DNA of 64,000 nt from Nitrospirales bacterium (GTDB taxonomy: Bacteria; Nitrospirota; Nitrospiria; Nitrospirales; UBA8639), in assembly GCA_029261255.1 (NCBI GenBank), contig JAJDBQ010000133.1:42805-106804 (forward strand). Reading direction: 5' to 3'. The translations under genes and the position numbers were made by a program. Positions 18,125 to 27,495 of the stretch are shown in pieces. The notes beneath the pieces are model-generated. The model saw only the letters and a program-made list of their open reading frames with translations, searched no databases and had not been told where the DNA came from. Each line of letters begins with the position of its first letter. The stretch's first letter is position 1.

Positions 18125-18913
18125 TCATTCTTGGAGTTGTGGAGGGCTATCTGTTTGAAGTTGGTCCTCTAGACGTTCGATTTTGCGATGTTGCTGCTGG
18201 AGAGATTCACGCAACCCTTTCAATTCCTTATGAATGGATGGGGACTGAGGAGAAATGGAGGGGGCATTATTCTTTATCGTTTGAGTCAAAGTAGGAAGAT
18301 GGATCGCAAAGTGAAAAGGAAACGATGTCTGGGAAGTGAGATCCACCTGATCGCTAGCTAAGGCCCTCATTGGTTGAAAGGACATTTTCCACATTTTGGG
18401 CCGAGCAAATGAGGACGACGGCCTGGAAAGTAACGGAGGTCTCTTAGAGGGCTTATGATATCCGTGAATAATGACATGGGCCGTGGAATCCGAATAATAC
18501 AAGGAACCGGTTGTATAGTGGGTATTGGAGGATTGGCTTGACTGCAGTTGAAAGATAATCTCTTCTTCTGGAGTGGCTTTTGCCAGTCCAGCAATCACGT
18601 GTGGAATTAAAAAATGAATTTCTTCTCGCGTAAAAGCCTGGACCGGAGGGTGATCGTTCGTTAGCGCTGATGCAAGTATGGTTTGGGTATCTTGAACATA
18701 CAAGCCCGTGAGCACCTCGCGTATAATCTGAGGTTCCAGTGCAATGGGATGTTGAGCTCTTTGCCTTGGCTCGGCAAATACTCGTAATGAAATTGCCCCT
18801 TGTCGTCCTTCGAAGAGAGGAGTCGTCACCCTGGGAACAGTCGCACAACTTGATATACCACAACCAATGCAGATCAGAATTAAAAGGATAGTATGTCGAA
18901 AAGTTGAACCCAT
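18125..18913 (-). CDS. Lipoprotein of unknown function with C-terminal coiled coil
   Basis: A 262-residue protein with a lipoprotein signal ('LLILICIGCGISSCA'). The middle contains paired beta-like segments ('EIIFQLQSSQSSNTHYTTGSLYY') and the C-terminus is a charged helix ('LKGLRESLQQQHRKIERLEDQ') that probably forms a coiled coil. I do not recognise a named family. It is convergent with znuB and has its own promoter region, so a zinc role is not implied. An envelope location is the only firm inference. Confidence 0.8.
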   Translation of the reverse strand: MGSTFRHTILLILICIGCGISSCATVPRVTTPLFEGRQGAISLRVFAEPRQRAQHPIALEPQIIREVLTGLYVQDTQTILASALTNDHPPVQAFTREEIHFLIPHVIAGLAKATPEEEIIFQLQSSQSSNTHYTTGSLYYSDSTAHVIIHGYHKPSKRPPLLSRPSSSFARPKMWKMSFQPMRALASDQVDLTSQTSFPFHFAIHLPTLTQTIKNNAPSISPQSPSIHKELKGLRESLQQQHRKIERLEDQLQTDSPPQLQE

Positions 18914-19303
18914 GAGCTTATCGGCTTTCTGATGAATTTCAATCCATTCTCATCGTTGAAATATACCAAGACTATGAACAATAGGATGTTTGACCGTCAA
19001 TAGAAAATGGGATGATTCAATACTCACGACCATCAAAAGCCTCTTGCTTCAAGCCCATGTCGACCCTCTGAGATCTTGAATGTGATGAAAAATTAGACTC
19101 CGCAACATCACGGATCACTCGTTTCTCTCAATGAAGATGAGCTATGTATTGATAGGGTATGTCATGGGAGTATACCAGCACAGCACCAAAGGGGATACGC
19201 ACCGTTGTCTTTTCCATCTTGAAGAATGGCCCAAGTGTTTTCAATAGAATCCCCCGAAGAGCAGAACATCGACAGGGAACGTTCTCGACAGTAAACGAGA
19301 TGT
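18914..19303. other. Gap between lipoprotein and CDF genes
   Basis: About 390 bases. ORFs here overlap one another on both strands without recognisable motifs and are treated as chance. It must contain the promoter of the lipoprotein gene. Confidence 0.45.
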
Positions 19304-19906
19304 TCAGGTTGTCGATGAAATTTCTATGGAAGCTTCTCGAATGATAGAAATAGCTGACCGAACGAAAAGGGTGGCGATCAAAAGACCGATCACAATATCT
19401 GGCCATGGAGAATGAAAGAGGTAGACCGCAAAAGCCGCAACAAGTACGCCTGCATTGCCAATGACATCATTCCGAGAACACATCCACGCGGATCGCATAT
19501 TGATATCATCGCTACGGTGTTGCCGAAGGAGCATAAGACAAATGAGATTAGCAATAAGGGCCATCATACCTACTACGCCCATCATCTCTGCGTTTGGCAC
19601 TAATCCATGGGCAGTCTTGAAGACAACGTGAGCAAGTATACCTATGCCAAATGCGCCCATAATGACACCTTTCAGCAAGGCCGCACGCCCTAGCCACACC
19701 GAACCCCGTCCAATCACATAAAGACTAAACCCATAGACAATGGCATCGCCTAACATATCAACTGAGTCGGCAAGAAGTGAGGTCGAATGGATCAGGAGGC
19801 CTACAATGGCCTCAAGAAGAAACATACTGATGTTAATCCAGAGTACAGCTTGAACCACACGACGCTGCTGTTCAGAAACGGTTGTGACCTTGCAACATTC
19901 ATCCAT
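19304..19906 (-). CDS. Cation diffusion facilitator family transporter, short form
   Basis: A 200-residue membrane protein with six hydrophobic helices. It carries both metal-site motifs of CDF exporters: 'SLLADSVDMLGDA' in helix 2 and 'SRNDVIGNAGV' in helix 5. These proteins exchange Zn(II) or similar ions for protons. It stops after helix 6 and lacks the cytoplasmic C-terminal domain seen in most members, which is known for a subset of short CDFs. An N-terminal 'MDECC' could be a metal-binding hook. Together with the nearby uptake operon it suggests local zinc balance. Confidence 0.85.
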   Translation of the reverse strand: MDECCKVTTVSEQQRRVVQAVLWINISMFLLEAIVGLLIHSTSLLADSVDMLGDAIVYGFSLYVIGRGSVWLGRAALLKGVIMGAFGIGILAHVVFKTAHGLVPNAEMMGVVGMMALIANLICLMLLRQHRSDDINMRSAWMCSRNDVIGNAGVLVAAFAVYLFHSPWPDIVIGLLIATLFVRSAISIIREASIEISSTT

Positions 19907-20377
19907 TGATGAACTCTAGCATTCAATGCTCCTGAAAATCTTGAGATTAAACGAGTCTTCTGCTCCCTAGGTATTGCGCTGATCTCGAACAAAAACGCTA
20001 GTATCTTGAATGTCCCAGGAAAATTGATCTATGAAACTACATTTAATTGGAATCGGTTCAAGAAAAGTGTTGAGTCGGCGACCAACAACCTAATTTTTAA
20101 GATCTAACAGTTTTCAAGGCAAGGAATAATTTTGAACTGTCCATTGAACCACAGAAATATTAAAACCTGACTTAAGGACGGAAAGTATGACTAAGACGAT
20201 TAACCAGCGAAGATTAATGATCATAGCTGTGCCTGGACAATGATAGTCACACCACTCTATTGGCAGTAATGATTTGTCTATTCATTCGACCTTCGAATCA
20301 TCTCAAATAAAAAGGGAAACCGAGGAAAAGAGTGATCATGGAAAGTGTCTACGACAATCTAATAAACGGGAAGAATG
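19907..20377. other. Gap upstream of the LytS/LytTR genes
   Basis: About 470 AT-rich bases between divergent genes. No gene seen. The paired LytTR-like repeats lie at its right end. Confidence 0.45.
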
Positions 20378-20408
20378 ACCATTCGTGGAGAAAAAACAAC
20401 CATTCATG
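20378..20408 (+). promoter_or_regulatory. Putative LytTR box A (direct repeats, 21 bp apart)
   Basis: ACCATTCGTG and ACCATTCATG start exactly 21 bases apart, 80 bases before the kinase gene. The half-site fits the general LytTR consensus ([TA][AC][CA]GTTN[AG][TG]) with G to A at position 4. Autoregulation by the adjacent LytTR regulator is inferred. Confidence 0.65.
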
Positions 20409-20487
20409 AGGAGAACTTCGAAGAATTTTCGTATTTGAGGGTAAGATGCGTTGAGGTCCTCAGGGAAAGTAATTCATTGGGTTTGAC

Positions 20488-22602
20488 ATGCTGATTGATA
20501 CACCAGAAATTTCGACCGTTTTTATTGCACATGTCAGCGGCTATGTGATCGGGATCACTCTGTATTTCATGCTGTTGGGATTAGTCTTTCAGTCACGCCG
20601 TACGTCGTCACAAAGGACGAAAGGAGATCTCAGTCAATCATCACCTCGATGGCTTGCCTTATGGACTGGAATCTTGGGCTTCGTGTGGAATGTTGGGGCA
20701 TTACTGGCCTTTTTATTACCCCACATACAACTCACCTCCCCGCTACCTGCCCTATCAGCGCTGTCAGTGACGGCCTTGGGATTTTTGCCTGCCGTGGTCA
20801 TTTTGGCGATGGCAGATACTCATTCCATGGGAATTTCTGCCTTGGGGCGACGTGTCATTTCAGGGATAGGATTTCTCTTGAGTGGATGGGCAGGGCTCTG
20901 GCACGTGAGTGGAGTCTGGATTGAACGGTCGGATAACCATGCCGGAGCAGCCCTTGAAATGATGGCTTGGGGGTTCTTGCTGCTTCTTGGTGGTCTTCTC
21001 GCCGTTCATGTCTGGACAAAAGGCTGGGATCAAATGGGGCGGATTGTCGTATTTACCGGAGCAGCAATCGCCGCCCTCCCTTTTAGCCAACATCAAACGG
21101 GGGACTATTCATGGGGTATGGAATTGATAGGACATCACTCAAATCTCTTCCTCGCAGTGGCCATTCTCTACCATGATTACCGATTTGCCTTTTGCGATCT
21201 CTTCTTGAAACGAGCCTTATCATTCTTGTCGCTAGCAATAGTGACATTGGGAGTATTGCTTGTCGTAGGAATTCCCATGTTGAAGACAGAGCAGAGCAAC
21301 AACATGGCTCAAATAGCGGTCTTTCTTACTCTTTGGATTGCGACAGCTTTGTGCTATCCGTATTTGCAACGAGGCGCAACCTGGTTGGTGGATACCGTGT
21401 TGCTGCAACGCCCAGACTACGAGAACCTTCGACAGTCTCTAGCTATGGCGATCAATAAACAGGAAGAACCTCAGCAGATTCTCAGAACTACGGCCTCCCT
21501 TCTCCAACCTACCCTGCTGTCAACCCACATCAGCTGGAGAGAAGACCCCCAAGATCCGAGAGCAGCATTCGAAAATCAAGAGGACAAAAAAGAATGCTCG
21601 TTGATTCCTGATACGCCTGCGGCCATGAATAGTGTCGAGCATAGGAAGAGAGATTCTACACAACACGCGGAGCCATCGCCTGCGTTGAGTCAGACTATAA
21701 AGTCAGAATATCTCGTCCATATTCCGACTGTAGGCGGGCCTTACTTTACCTTCGTCATTGACGGATTACTGCATGGAAGACGATTACTTTCTGATGATTT
21801 TGTGCTGCTAGAAGCCGTGGGGCATTTAGTCGCTCGGCGAATCGATACCGTACGCTCAGCTCACGAACGGTGTGCGATCACGATACGGGAACAAGAAATG
21901 AGAAAGCTGACCGTAGAAGCGGAGCTCAGGGCGCTTCGTGCTCAACTCAATCCTCATTTTTTATTCAATGCCCTCACCACCATAGGATATTTGATTCAGA
22001 CGACACCGGCCCAAGCACTGGACACTCTTTTGAGATTGACAGAATTATTGAGAGCAGTCTTGAAACGCCTGGAAGGCGAGTTTTCTACCTTGGGCCAAGA
22101 GGTGGATCTCGTGCAGTCGTATTTAATGATTGAACAGGCTCGGTTCGAGCAACGATTAATCTATCACATTGATGTCCCCTCAAACTTACGGGGCTGTTCA
22201 GTCCCCGCCTTACTCCTGCAACCGTTGGTCGAGAATGCGGTCAAGCATGGCATTCAACAATCTAGCAAGGGAGGAGCCATCAAAATTTCCGCAAAGCTAC
22301 AAACGGAACAAACCAACAACCAGGATTCCCCATCCATCGTCTACTCTCTACTGCTGACTGTTCACGATACAGGATCTGGATCGGAATCGATCATATCGGA
22401 CCGCGCACGTGGGATGGGGGTTGGGTTATCCAACATACGCAAGCGTCTCCACTTGCATTATGGAGCCATGGCCTCTTTTGACATACATCGTCCTTTAGAG
22501 AATGGCACCATGGTACACATCCAACTACCGATCTCAGCTACTGAACACCCTACCGAAGAAGCCTTTTCGTCTACCTCTTCCAGCCAAGGTAAATGGTCGT
22601 GA
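20488..22602 (+). CDS. LytS-type membrane sensor histidine kinase
   Basis: A 704-residue kinase. The first 300 residues form eight or so membrane helices. A Ser/Glu-rich linker and a GAF-like segment precede a His_kinase (PF06580) domain with the phospho-His in 'LRAQLNPHFLFNALTTIGYL', then a HATPase domain ('LLLQPLVENAVKHGI', 'GMGVGLSNIRKRL'). This architecture pairs with LytTR response regulators, and such a gene overlaps its 3' end by 10 bases. The membrane part is not the usual 5TM-5TMR_LYT type and its signal is unknown. Confidence 0.92.
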   Translation: MLIDTPEISTVFIAHVSGYVIGITLYFMLLGLVFQSRRTSSQRTKGDLSQSSPRWLALWTGILGFVWNVGALLAFLLPHIQLTSPLPALSALSVTALGFLPAVVILAMADTHSMGISALGRRVISGIGFLLSGWAGLWHVSGVWIERSDNHAGAALEMMAWGFLLLLGGLLAVHVWTKGWDQMGRIVVFTGAAIAALPFSQHQTGDYSWGMELIGHHSNLFLAVAILYHDYRFAFCDLFLKRALSFLSLAIVTLGVLLVVGIPMLKTEQSNNMAQIAVFLTLWIATALCYPYLQRGATWLVDTVLLQRPDYENLRQSLAMAINKQEEPQQILRTTASLLQPTLLSTHISWREDPQDPRAAFENQEDKKECSLIPDTPAAMNSVEHRKRDSTQHAEPSPALSQTIKSEYLVHIPTVGGPYFTFVIDGLLHGRRLLSDDFVLLEAVGHLVARRIDTVRSAHERCAITIREQEMRKLTVEAELRALRAQLNPHFLFNALTTIGYLIQTTPAQALDTLLRLTELLRAVLKRLEGEFSTLGQEVDLVQSYLMIEQARFEQRLIYHIDVPSNLRGCSVPALLLQPLVENAVKHGIQQSSKGGAIKISAKLQTEQTNNQDSPSIVYSLLLTVHDTGSGSESIISDRARGMGVGLSNIRKRLHLHYGAMASFDIHRPLENGTMVHIQLPISATEHPTEEAFSSTSSSQGKWS

Positions 22603-23378
22603 GCAACAAACTTCGGGTTATTGTTGTTGATGATGAACGGCCGGCACGGTCATTTCTGACAACGACCTTAAAAACCCTGGATGATGTCGACATTGTCGGA
22701 GAAGCAGAGAATGGTGAGGACGCAATTAGCCTGATTCAACAGGAACAACCCGACTTGGCATTATTGGATCTCCAAATGCCTGGACTGGATGGCCTCTCCA
22801 TGGTGAAAGCGATCAAAAAAGGACATATTCCATTGATTGCGTTTGTCACAGCGCATAATGAATATGCCATTGAGGCTTTTGATATTGAGGCCATCGACTA
22901 CTTGCTAAAGCCGGTCGACCGCACGCGATTGCAAAAAACCATCAAGCGAGCAAAGGAACGCCTGGAGCGAGAAGATGCCATCGCCAATGAATTGGAAGCT
23001 CAACCGCGCGCTCAAAAGATCGTCTCTCCTGACGATTCGGATTATATTGACCGTCTTCCGATCAAAAAGAAAGAAGAGATCATTTTTTTGCCAGTCAACC
23101 AAATTGCTTCCATTGTTTCGGATGGGGAATTGATGCATATCACCACGCTTCGCAAGGAACGTCATACCATCAGTCACCGCCTCAAGGCGCTTGAGGCAAG
23201 ACTGGATCCCAGGCGATTTGTCCGATTGGGTCGCGGGACACTGGTCAATGTGGAGACGATCAGCAGGGTAGCGAATATGCCGGGAGGGTCGTATTTAGTC
23301 ACCTTGTCCAATTCCCAGCAGCTCAGGGTCAGCCGTAGTCAGTCCCGATTCCTACGGCATGATATCTTGAGGTTGTAA
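22593..23378 (+). CDS. LytTR-family response regulator
   Basis: A 261-residue regulator with an N-terminal receiver (acidic pocket 'VVDDERPARS', phospho-Asp in 'LALLDLQMPGLDG', switch Lys in 'YLLKPVDR') and a C-terminal LytTR DNA-binding domain from about residue 160 ('IIFLPVNQIASIVSDGELM', 'RFVRLGRGTLVNVETI'). LytTR proteins bind pairs of direct repeats on one DNA face. Such pairs occur before this operon and at several places in the zinc island, so this is the likely regulator there (inference). Translation is coupled to the kinase by overlap. Confidence 0.93.
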   Translation: MVVSNKLRVIVVDDERPARSFLTTTLKTLDDVDIVGEAENGEDAISLIQQEQPDLALLDLQMPGLDGLSMVKAIKKGHIPLIAFVTAHNEYAIEAFDIEAIDYLLKPVDRTRLQKTIKRAKERLEREDAIANELEAQPRAQKIVSPDDSDYIDRLPIKKKEEIIFLPVNQIASIVSDGELMHITTLRKERHTISHRLKALEARLDPRRFVRLGRGTLVNVETISRVANMPGGSYLVTLSNSQQLRVSRSQSRFLRHDILRL

Positions 23379-23649
23379 AAACCTCCCTGATGGGATCGGT
23401 TTCTCTCCGCCGCCCCTTTTTTCAAATAGTCGGTCATTCAGGCCAGTCAGTTGATCCAACACGTCTTCCCTCCCCGCTATCAGTTCATTCATGCGATTAT
23501 TGAGGAGTCTCGAGGGAACAATGTTGCCATTCATGAGATTGTGATTGCTGTTGTTGGGAAATCGGTTATCTTTCAGGTCCTGATTATGTTTCGCTTTGAA
23601 GTGATGTAAGGTGACATGGCCGTCCGGGTAAGGTTCTCCTCTTGCCCAT

Positions 23650-23716
23650 GGGAGTGCTGGGGTGAAGGTGTTAGGAATTACGACCTCCTTGTCCTTTATC
23701 CCAGCAACACCCATTT
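23650..23716. ncRNA. Structured intergenic element B, copy 1 (covarying stems)
   Basis: A 67-base element that is 65-70% identical to 49997-50061. A closing stem pairs TGCTGGG with CCCAGCA inside GGG/CCC; the other copy has CCAGGG with CCCTGG at the same place. Inner pairs AAGG/CCTT and AGGA/TCCT are kept. The conserved loop reads ACGACCTCCTT here. Orientation is uncertain. Downstream on the plus strand only a short ORF follows. Confidence 0.55.
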
Positions 23717-24000
23717 CGCAAGTGCGTCACTAACGTCGGTGGGACAGTTTCTCTAGCCGCTAACGCAAAAAATTCCTCTGTTCTCTTCGACTAACGACTA
23801 ATTCAGCGACTAAGAGGTAAGCAATGAGCAACGATTCTGAGAGTACCCCACTGATAGAGCAACCAAGAAACACAGCATCGGTAAGGGACGGTCGCAATCG
23901 TCCGAAGAGCGGTGCTCAGATATCTTTCAACAAACCAGGGTCGACTTGAAGGTATGGCACAAGGAAGAGTTGTTCTTCGGCCATTCTATGGAATAGGACG
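23717..24000. other. Gap downstream of element B, with one short ORF
   Basis: The only coding candidate is a 41-codon plus-strand ORF at 23824-23949 (starts 'MSNDSESTPLIEQ', preceded by AGAGGTAA). It has no recognisable relatives and low support. Confidence 0.3.
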
Positions 24001-25332
24001 TTAGAGCGCTTCCCGAAATTGCACGGCTTGGCCGCTTGGAGGACCATGAAGTTCATCGTCCCGCATAATGATATTTCCGCGTAGGATGGTGATGATAGGC
24101 CAGCCTGTGACCTCCATTCCATCATACGGCGTCCATTTTGATTTGGAGTGTTGTTGGTTGTTCGTAATGGTACGCTTGGATTTCAAATCTACAACGGTAA
24201 AATCAGCATCATACCCTCGTGCAATGCGACCCTTGCAAGCAATTTGGTGAATACGCTGTGGTCCATAACAGACAAGATCAACGAAACGTTCTAATGTGAC
24301 ACGCCCCTCATTGACGTGATTGAGCATAATCGGGACCAGTGTCTGCACGCCAGGGGTACCACTTGGGGATTGAGGATACGGAAGGTTTTTGTCTTCAAGG
24401 GTGTGGGGAGCATGATCTGATCCAACAATATCTACGACCCCTTCATTTAGAGCTTTCCATAAAGCGGTTTGGTGCTCTTTTTCACGAATAGGCGGGTTTT
24501 GCTGTGCCTTGCTGCCAAGGCGCTCATAGCAGTCGGGAGCATGCAGTGTCAGGTGATTGGGTAAGAGTTCAACGCTGGCAATATCTTTATGCTGCGAGAG
24601 AGTATCCATTTCTTCTTTGGTTGTAATGTGTAGGACATGGACTCGTCGCTTAGCGAAGCGGGCAAGCTTTAACAGCCTATTGGTTGCCGAGATACAGGAC
24701 TCAGCAGAGCGCCATTCTGAATGAAGTCTGACATCAGTTCGATTGCCTAGAATATCAATCTTATTTTTATTCATGATCATTTCATCTTCAGCATGGACAG
24801 CAACAACTCGTTTCCCATGTTGAAGTATGGCTAAGATTTCCTCATCTGAAGAAGACAATAACTTACCCGTACTCGCACCCATAAAAATTTTAATGCCACA
24901 GACGCCTGGCAAATTTTCCCAATTGGCCAGATGCTCTGCATTTGAAGCGGTGCCGCCTAAATAAAATGCGTAATCGACAAAAGCCTGCTCTCGTGCGCGT
25001 GACATTTTATCGGCAAGGGCATCTGGTGTGGTTGTCAACGGGTCAGTGTTTGGCATGTCAAAGATAGATGTCACCCCTCCTGCAGCGGCAGCCTTCGTTC
25101 CCGTTGCAAGTGTTTCCTTGTGGTCTGCGCCTGGGTCACGAAAATGTACTTGGGTGTCTATAACGCCTGGAAGAATATGAAGGCCTGTACAATCAATGAT
25201 TTCCGAAGATTCACTCGTATCGAAATTTCCAATGGCGGCAATTTTACCATCGTGCACAGCTATATCTGCCAGCCCTGTATAGCCAGGTAATACAGCTGTC
25301 CCTTTTTTAAGAATAAGATCAAAATGACTCAC
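24001..25332 (-). CDS. pyrC: Dihydroorotase (PyrC family), possibly a low-zinc paralogue
   Basis: A 443-residue amidohydrolase that cyclises carbamoyl-aspartate to dihydroorotate in pyrimidine synthesis. Family blocks: 'DLILKKG', 'ILPGVIDTQVHFRDPG', 'GIKIFMGASTGKLL' (the Lys that is carboxylated in many members), 'HVLHITT', 'PNHLTLH' and 'GSDHAPHT'. The usual metal motif HxH reads QVH here, a variant I have seen in one dihydroorotase subgroup. pyrC copies are known members of Zur regulons, and the setting suggests that here. The GTG start at 25332 (AAGGA upstream) was chosen because the extra 34 residues in the ORF track have no family counterpart. Confidence 0.87.
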   Translation of the reverse strand: MSHFDLILKKGTAVLPGYTGLADIAVHDGKIAAIGNFDTSESSEIIDCTGLHILPGVIDTQVHFRDPGADHKETLATGTKAAAAGGVTSIFDMPNTDPLTTTPDALADKMSRAREQAFVDYAFYLGGTASNAEHLANWENLPGVCGIKIFMGASTGKLLSSSDEEILAILQHGKRVVAVHAEDEMIMNKNKIDILGNRTDVRLHSEWRSAESCISATNRLLKLARFAKRRVHVLHITTKEEMDTLSQHKDIASVELLPNHLTLHAPDCYERLGSKAQQNPPIREKEHQTALWKALNEGVVDIVGSDHAPHTLEDKNLPYPQSPSGTPGVQTLVPIMLNHVNEGRVTLERFVDLVCYGPQRIHQIACKGRIARGYDADFTVVDLKSKRTITNNQQHSKSKWTPYDGMEVTGWPIITILRGNIIMRDDELHGPPSGQAVQFREAL

Positions 25333-25520
25333 GAGACGATCCTTAACGTTAGATATTTTGGGTGAGTAACGATTTTCCAATATGCCACTACCAGAGTCAA
25401 AGATCACTAGGCAAGCAACTGGAAAAAGTTTCAAGAATTGAAGGGTCTCGATGACGAATTTGCAAGTAAAGGAGGTGAAGAACTAAGCAATATGACGAGT
25501 CTGTCAAAAGACCTCTTGTT

Positions 25521-25645
25521 TTTTTCGCAACTTTTTTATGACCGGTTAATTTTCAATCATGAACAGTTGATTGTATACACGAAGCGCCTTCAGCAATGGG
25601 GTTTCACGCTTCACCACAAAATCTGAGTAGCCTCGCCATTTGCAA
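25521..25645. repeat. Dispersed repeat C, copy 1
   Basis: About 125 bases similar to 40811-40940: 'CAACTTTTTTATGA', a CGG/GG core, 'TTTTC-ATCATG', CACGAAG-GCCT, then TTC-CGCTT-CACCA and ATCTGAGT-GCCTC. Each copy contains a minus-strand LytTR-like repeat pair. It fills part of the 600-base gap between pyrC and the gene at 25935. It may be a duplicated promoter region plus the decayed end of a gene. Confidence 0.65.
25537..25567 (-). promoter_or_regulatory. Putative LytTR box B, upstream of pyrC
   Basis: On the minus strand ACTGTTCATG and ACCGGTCATA start 21 bases apart, about 200 bases before the pyrC start and reading toward it. Same spacing as box A. A lone TTGCAAGTAA, matching 10 bases of the Zur palindrome, lies between box and gene (near 25460). 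Confidence 0.5.
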
Positions 25646-25934
25646 CGCAACAGAAACTGTTGGATACCTATTTTCCCTCGAATCTGGGAACTTCTAGACC
25701 GTTCATGAAAAAGTGTTTGAACTGTCTGAATTGGTACACCATAATTCATTCCCCAATTAGAGGGTGGACTGGGAGTCGGTCATCTGACTCCTATGTTCGA
25801 AATGCAACCAGACAATTTGCACAAACCCTTCTGTCCTTTTGAATAGTCGGTCAAAAGAGATTCTTGCAATTGGTTTACCACTAGGAAAAAAGCGGCGAAG
25901 TCGTAGTCTTTTTTTATTGGAGAGGAGGAGGATT

Positions 25935-26294
25935 GTGAGGTTTCCTCAGGATGCGGGATATGATGATGAGTATGTGAAAAGAAAGAAGGTGAGTCAGGGT
26001 TCCCCGTCGACAAGGTATAACACAGTGCGCCTTGAACGCGATGGGGAGAGTGAGAGTGAATGGATCGTATTTGTCATCTATTATCAGCAAGCTTGGGAAT
26101 TCGCGCAGAATCATCACAGCATTGGAGAGCGTCTGCGGTGGGCCGCTCGAGCCGAAGCCCTAGCCGATGCCATTGGTCATCACATGCTGTGTACCAATAA
26201 TCCCAAGGCCTTCGACTACTGGAGCACCCGTCAGTCGGAGGCTTGGCATTTGGTTCAGGCCATGCTGGTCTCTTTGCAGTCTGAAATCAATTGA
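25935..26294 (+). CDS. Hypothetical protein, 119 residues
   Basis: I do not recognise this family. The GTG start at 25935 follows a strong AGAGGAGGAGG. The first 35 residues are charged and probably disordered. The rest is a folded-looking helical segment with many Trp, Tyr and His ('EWIVFVIYYQQAWEFAQNHH', 'RWAARAEALADAIGHHML'). Its position between pyrC, a His-rich protein and the COG0523 operon suggests zinc-linked expression. No signal peptide or membrane segment is visible. Confidence 0.65.
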   Translation: MRFPQDAGYDDEYVKRKKVSQGSPSTRYNTVRLERDGESESEWIVFVIYYQQAWEFAQNHHSIGERLRWAARAEALADAIGHHMLCTNNPKAFDYWSTRQSEAWHLVQAMLVSLQSEIN

Positions 26295-26316
26295 TTAGAA
26301 ACGATAAGGGGAATAG

Positions 26317-26342
26317 CCCGTGCGCCCTGAACGACGCACGGG
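26317..26342. terminator. Bidirectional hairpin between convergent genes
   Basis: CCCGTGCG and CGCACGGG form a perfect 8-bp stem with a 10-base loop, flanked by further pairing AGC/GCT. It lies between a plus-strand gene and a minus-strand gene that end 70 bases apart. There is no long T run, so its efficiency is uncertain. Confidence 0.55.
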
Positions 26343-26364
26343 TGGCTCACTGAGCATTCAGATA

Positions 26365-26712
26365 CTAGCCGACGAGAAGCAACCCGTGATCATCACAATG
26401 GGTTTCATGAGGATGATGTAAATGACCGTCCACAAGGTAATCGATATGATCGCCATGTGGGATCGCTTCATGTCCACATGACGAACCATGAACATGAGCG
26501 GTATCGTGAGAACCGCATGAATGATTGGGGGTACAAGCAGCAGGGTTCATCTCTCCAACAGCAATAACATGTTCATCCACATGTCCGTCGTGTGGAAAAT
26601 GGAGATGGCCATCGTGCAGATAATCATGATGATCCTCGTGTTTGATTGCGGTATGACCACAAGCTGGGCCGTGAGTATGTGGATGATCATCATGAATGAG
26701 GTGTTCGTTCAT
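26365..26712 (-). CDS. His-rich duplicated metal-binding protein
   Basis: A 115-residue soluble protein with about a quarter His. It is built from two repeats of the form 'HGPACGHTAIKHEDHHDYLHDGHLH' and 'HGSSCGHEAIPHGDHIDYLVDGHLH', each ending in a PH...H motif. Such proteins occur beside COG0523 GTPases and in Zur-controlled clusters and probably buffer or deliver Zn(II) in the cytoplasm. The function is inferred from composition and context. No signal peptide. It runs divergently from the FmdB/COG0523 genes. A weak repeat pair (ACCGTTGGAT and ACCTACTCAT, near 26829) lies between them. Confidence 0.8.
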   Translation of the reverse strand: MNEHLIHDDHPHTHGPACGHTAIKHEDHHDYLHDGHLHFPHDGHVDEHVIAVGEMNPAACTPNHSCGSHDTAHVHGSSCGHEAIPHGDHIDYLVDGHLHHPHETHCDDHGLLLVG

Positions 26713-26916
26713 AAGAGATCCTTTCCTATGAGGTAAGTAAGGCTCAAGGCCTTTTTACTCTAGGAAATTTCCCCTACCATGTCAAATGACAAAGTGAGAG
26801 GCAGGAGGCAGTTCATCTCTTACTTTTAACCGTTGGATGACGAGAATCACCTACTCATTGGATGGAACTTGTTCAATTAGTTGAAGCAAGGTATTCCTAC
26901 AAATAAAGGGAAGCGT

Positions 26917-27231
26917 ATGCCCATCTATGAATATCAAGCCGAATATTGCTTACAGTCTTTGTTTTGTCCCAAGCGGTTTGCCTTTTGGCAAAACATACAT
27001 GATGCCCCGGTGACGTCGTGTCGCGAATGCGGGGTACCGTTAGAAAAGGTCCTCTCAGTGTTTTCAGCAGGGGCTGATGTCATAGCTCAAAGCCGCGCGG
27101 CGTCGGATCCTCCACCAGGCTCGACGGCTCCTCCTCCTACGCTCAAAAACATTTACGGCGGCGGGCTTGGCATAGAAGGCTGTGGCCATGATTGTCGCTC
27201 ACATGGAAAACCGTCAGATGGCAAGCACTGA
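26917..27231 (+). CDS. FmdB-like zinc-ribbon protein
   Basis: A 104-residue protein starting 'MPIYEYQAEYC', the typical FmdB opening. The second knuckle is normal ('TSCRECGVPLEKVLS'), but the first CxxC is replaced by a wider Cys pair ('EYCLQSLFCPKRF'). The C-terminus adds Cys and His ('GCGHDCRSHGK'). FmdB proteins are small zinc-ribbon regulators or accessory factors of unclear function. AAGGGAAG precedes the ATG. The COG0523 gene follows on the same strand after about 265 bases, so co-expression is plausible but not certain. Confidence 0.78.
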   Translation: MPIYEYQAEYCLQSLFCPKRFAFWQNIHDAPVTSCRECGVPLEKVLSVFSAGADVIAQSRAASDPPPGSTAPPPTLKNIYGGGLGIEGCGHDCRSHGKPSDGKH

Positions 27232-27495
27232 GGTTTCCGATATGCGGGTAATAAGATGACACGTCACATTCAATTCAATATTCAAAGCAGGATATGGAGC
27301 CACTTCAAGGCTTGCCATATCAGATCTCCCCAGAAAGACTTCTGCAGTTTCGACTCGACGCCCACTCGTTTCTCTCCTTGCGAATCAGGCGACGAGGAAT
27401 ACCTCATTGGAGATGGATTGCATTGATACAGGTGGAGGCCGCCATCTCAATTTCAACGGCTGTTGGGATATCTCTATGATCACAGGAGGCAGAGA

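Noticed and set aside
23352-23714. 120-codon minus-strand ORF between lytTR and pyrC
   Set aside because: Its N-terminus is the repeated structured element and its C-terminus overlaps the regulator gene. No motif or ribosome-binding site was seen. A coding role of the element ('MGVAGIKDKEV' versus 'MGVQGKGKEV') cannot be fully excluded.
25698-25730. A ninth LytTR-like pair (ACCGTTCATG ... ACTGTCTGAA)
   Set aside because: The first half is an excellent match but the second is 23 bases away and poor, so it was not counted.
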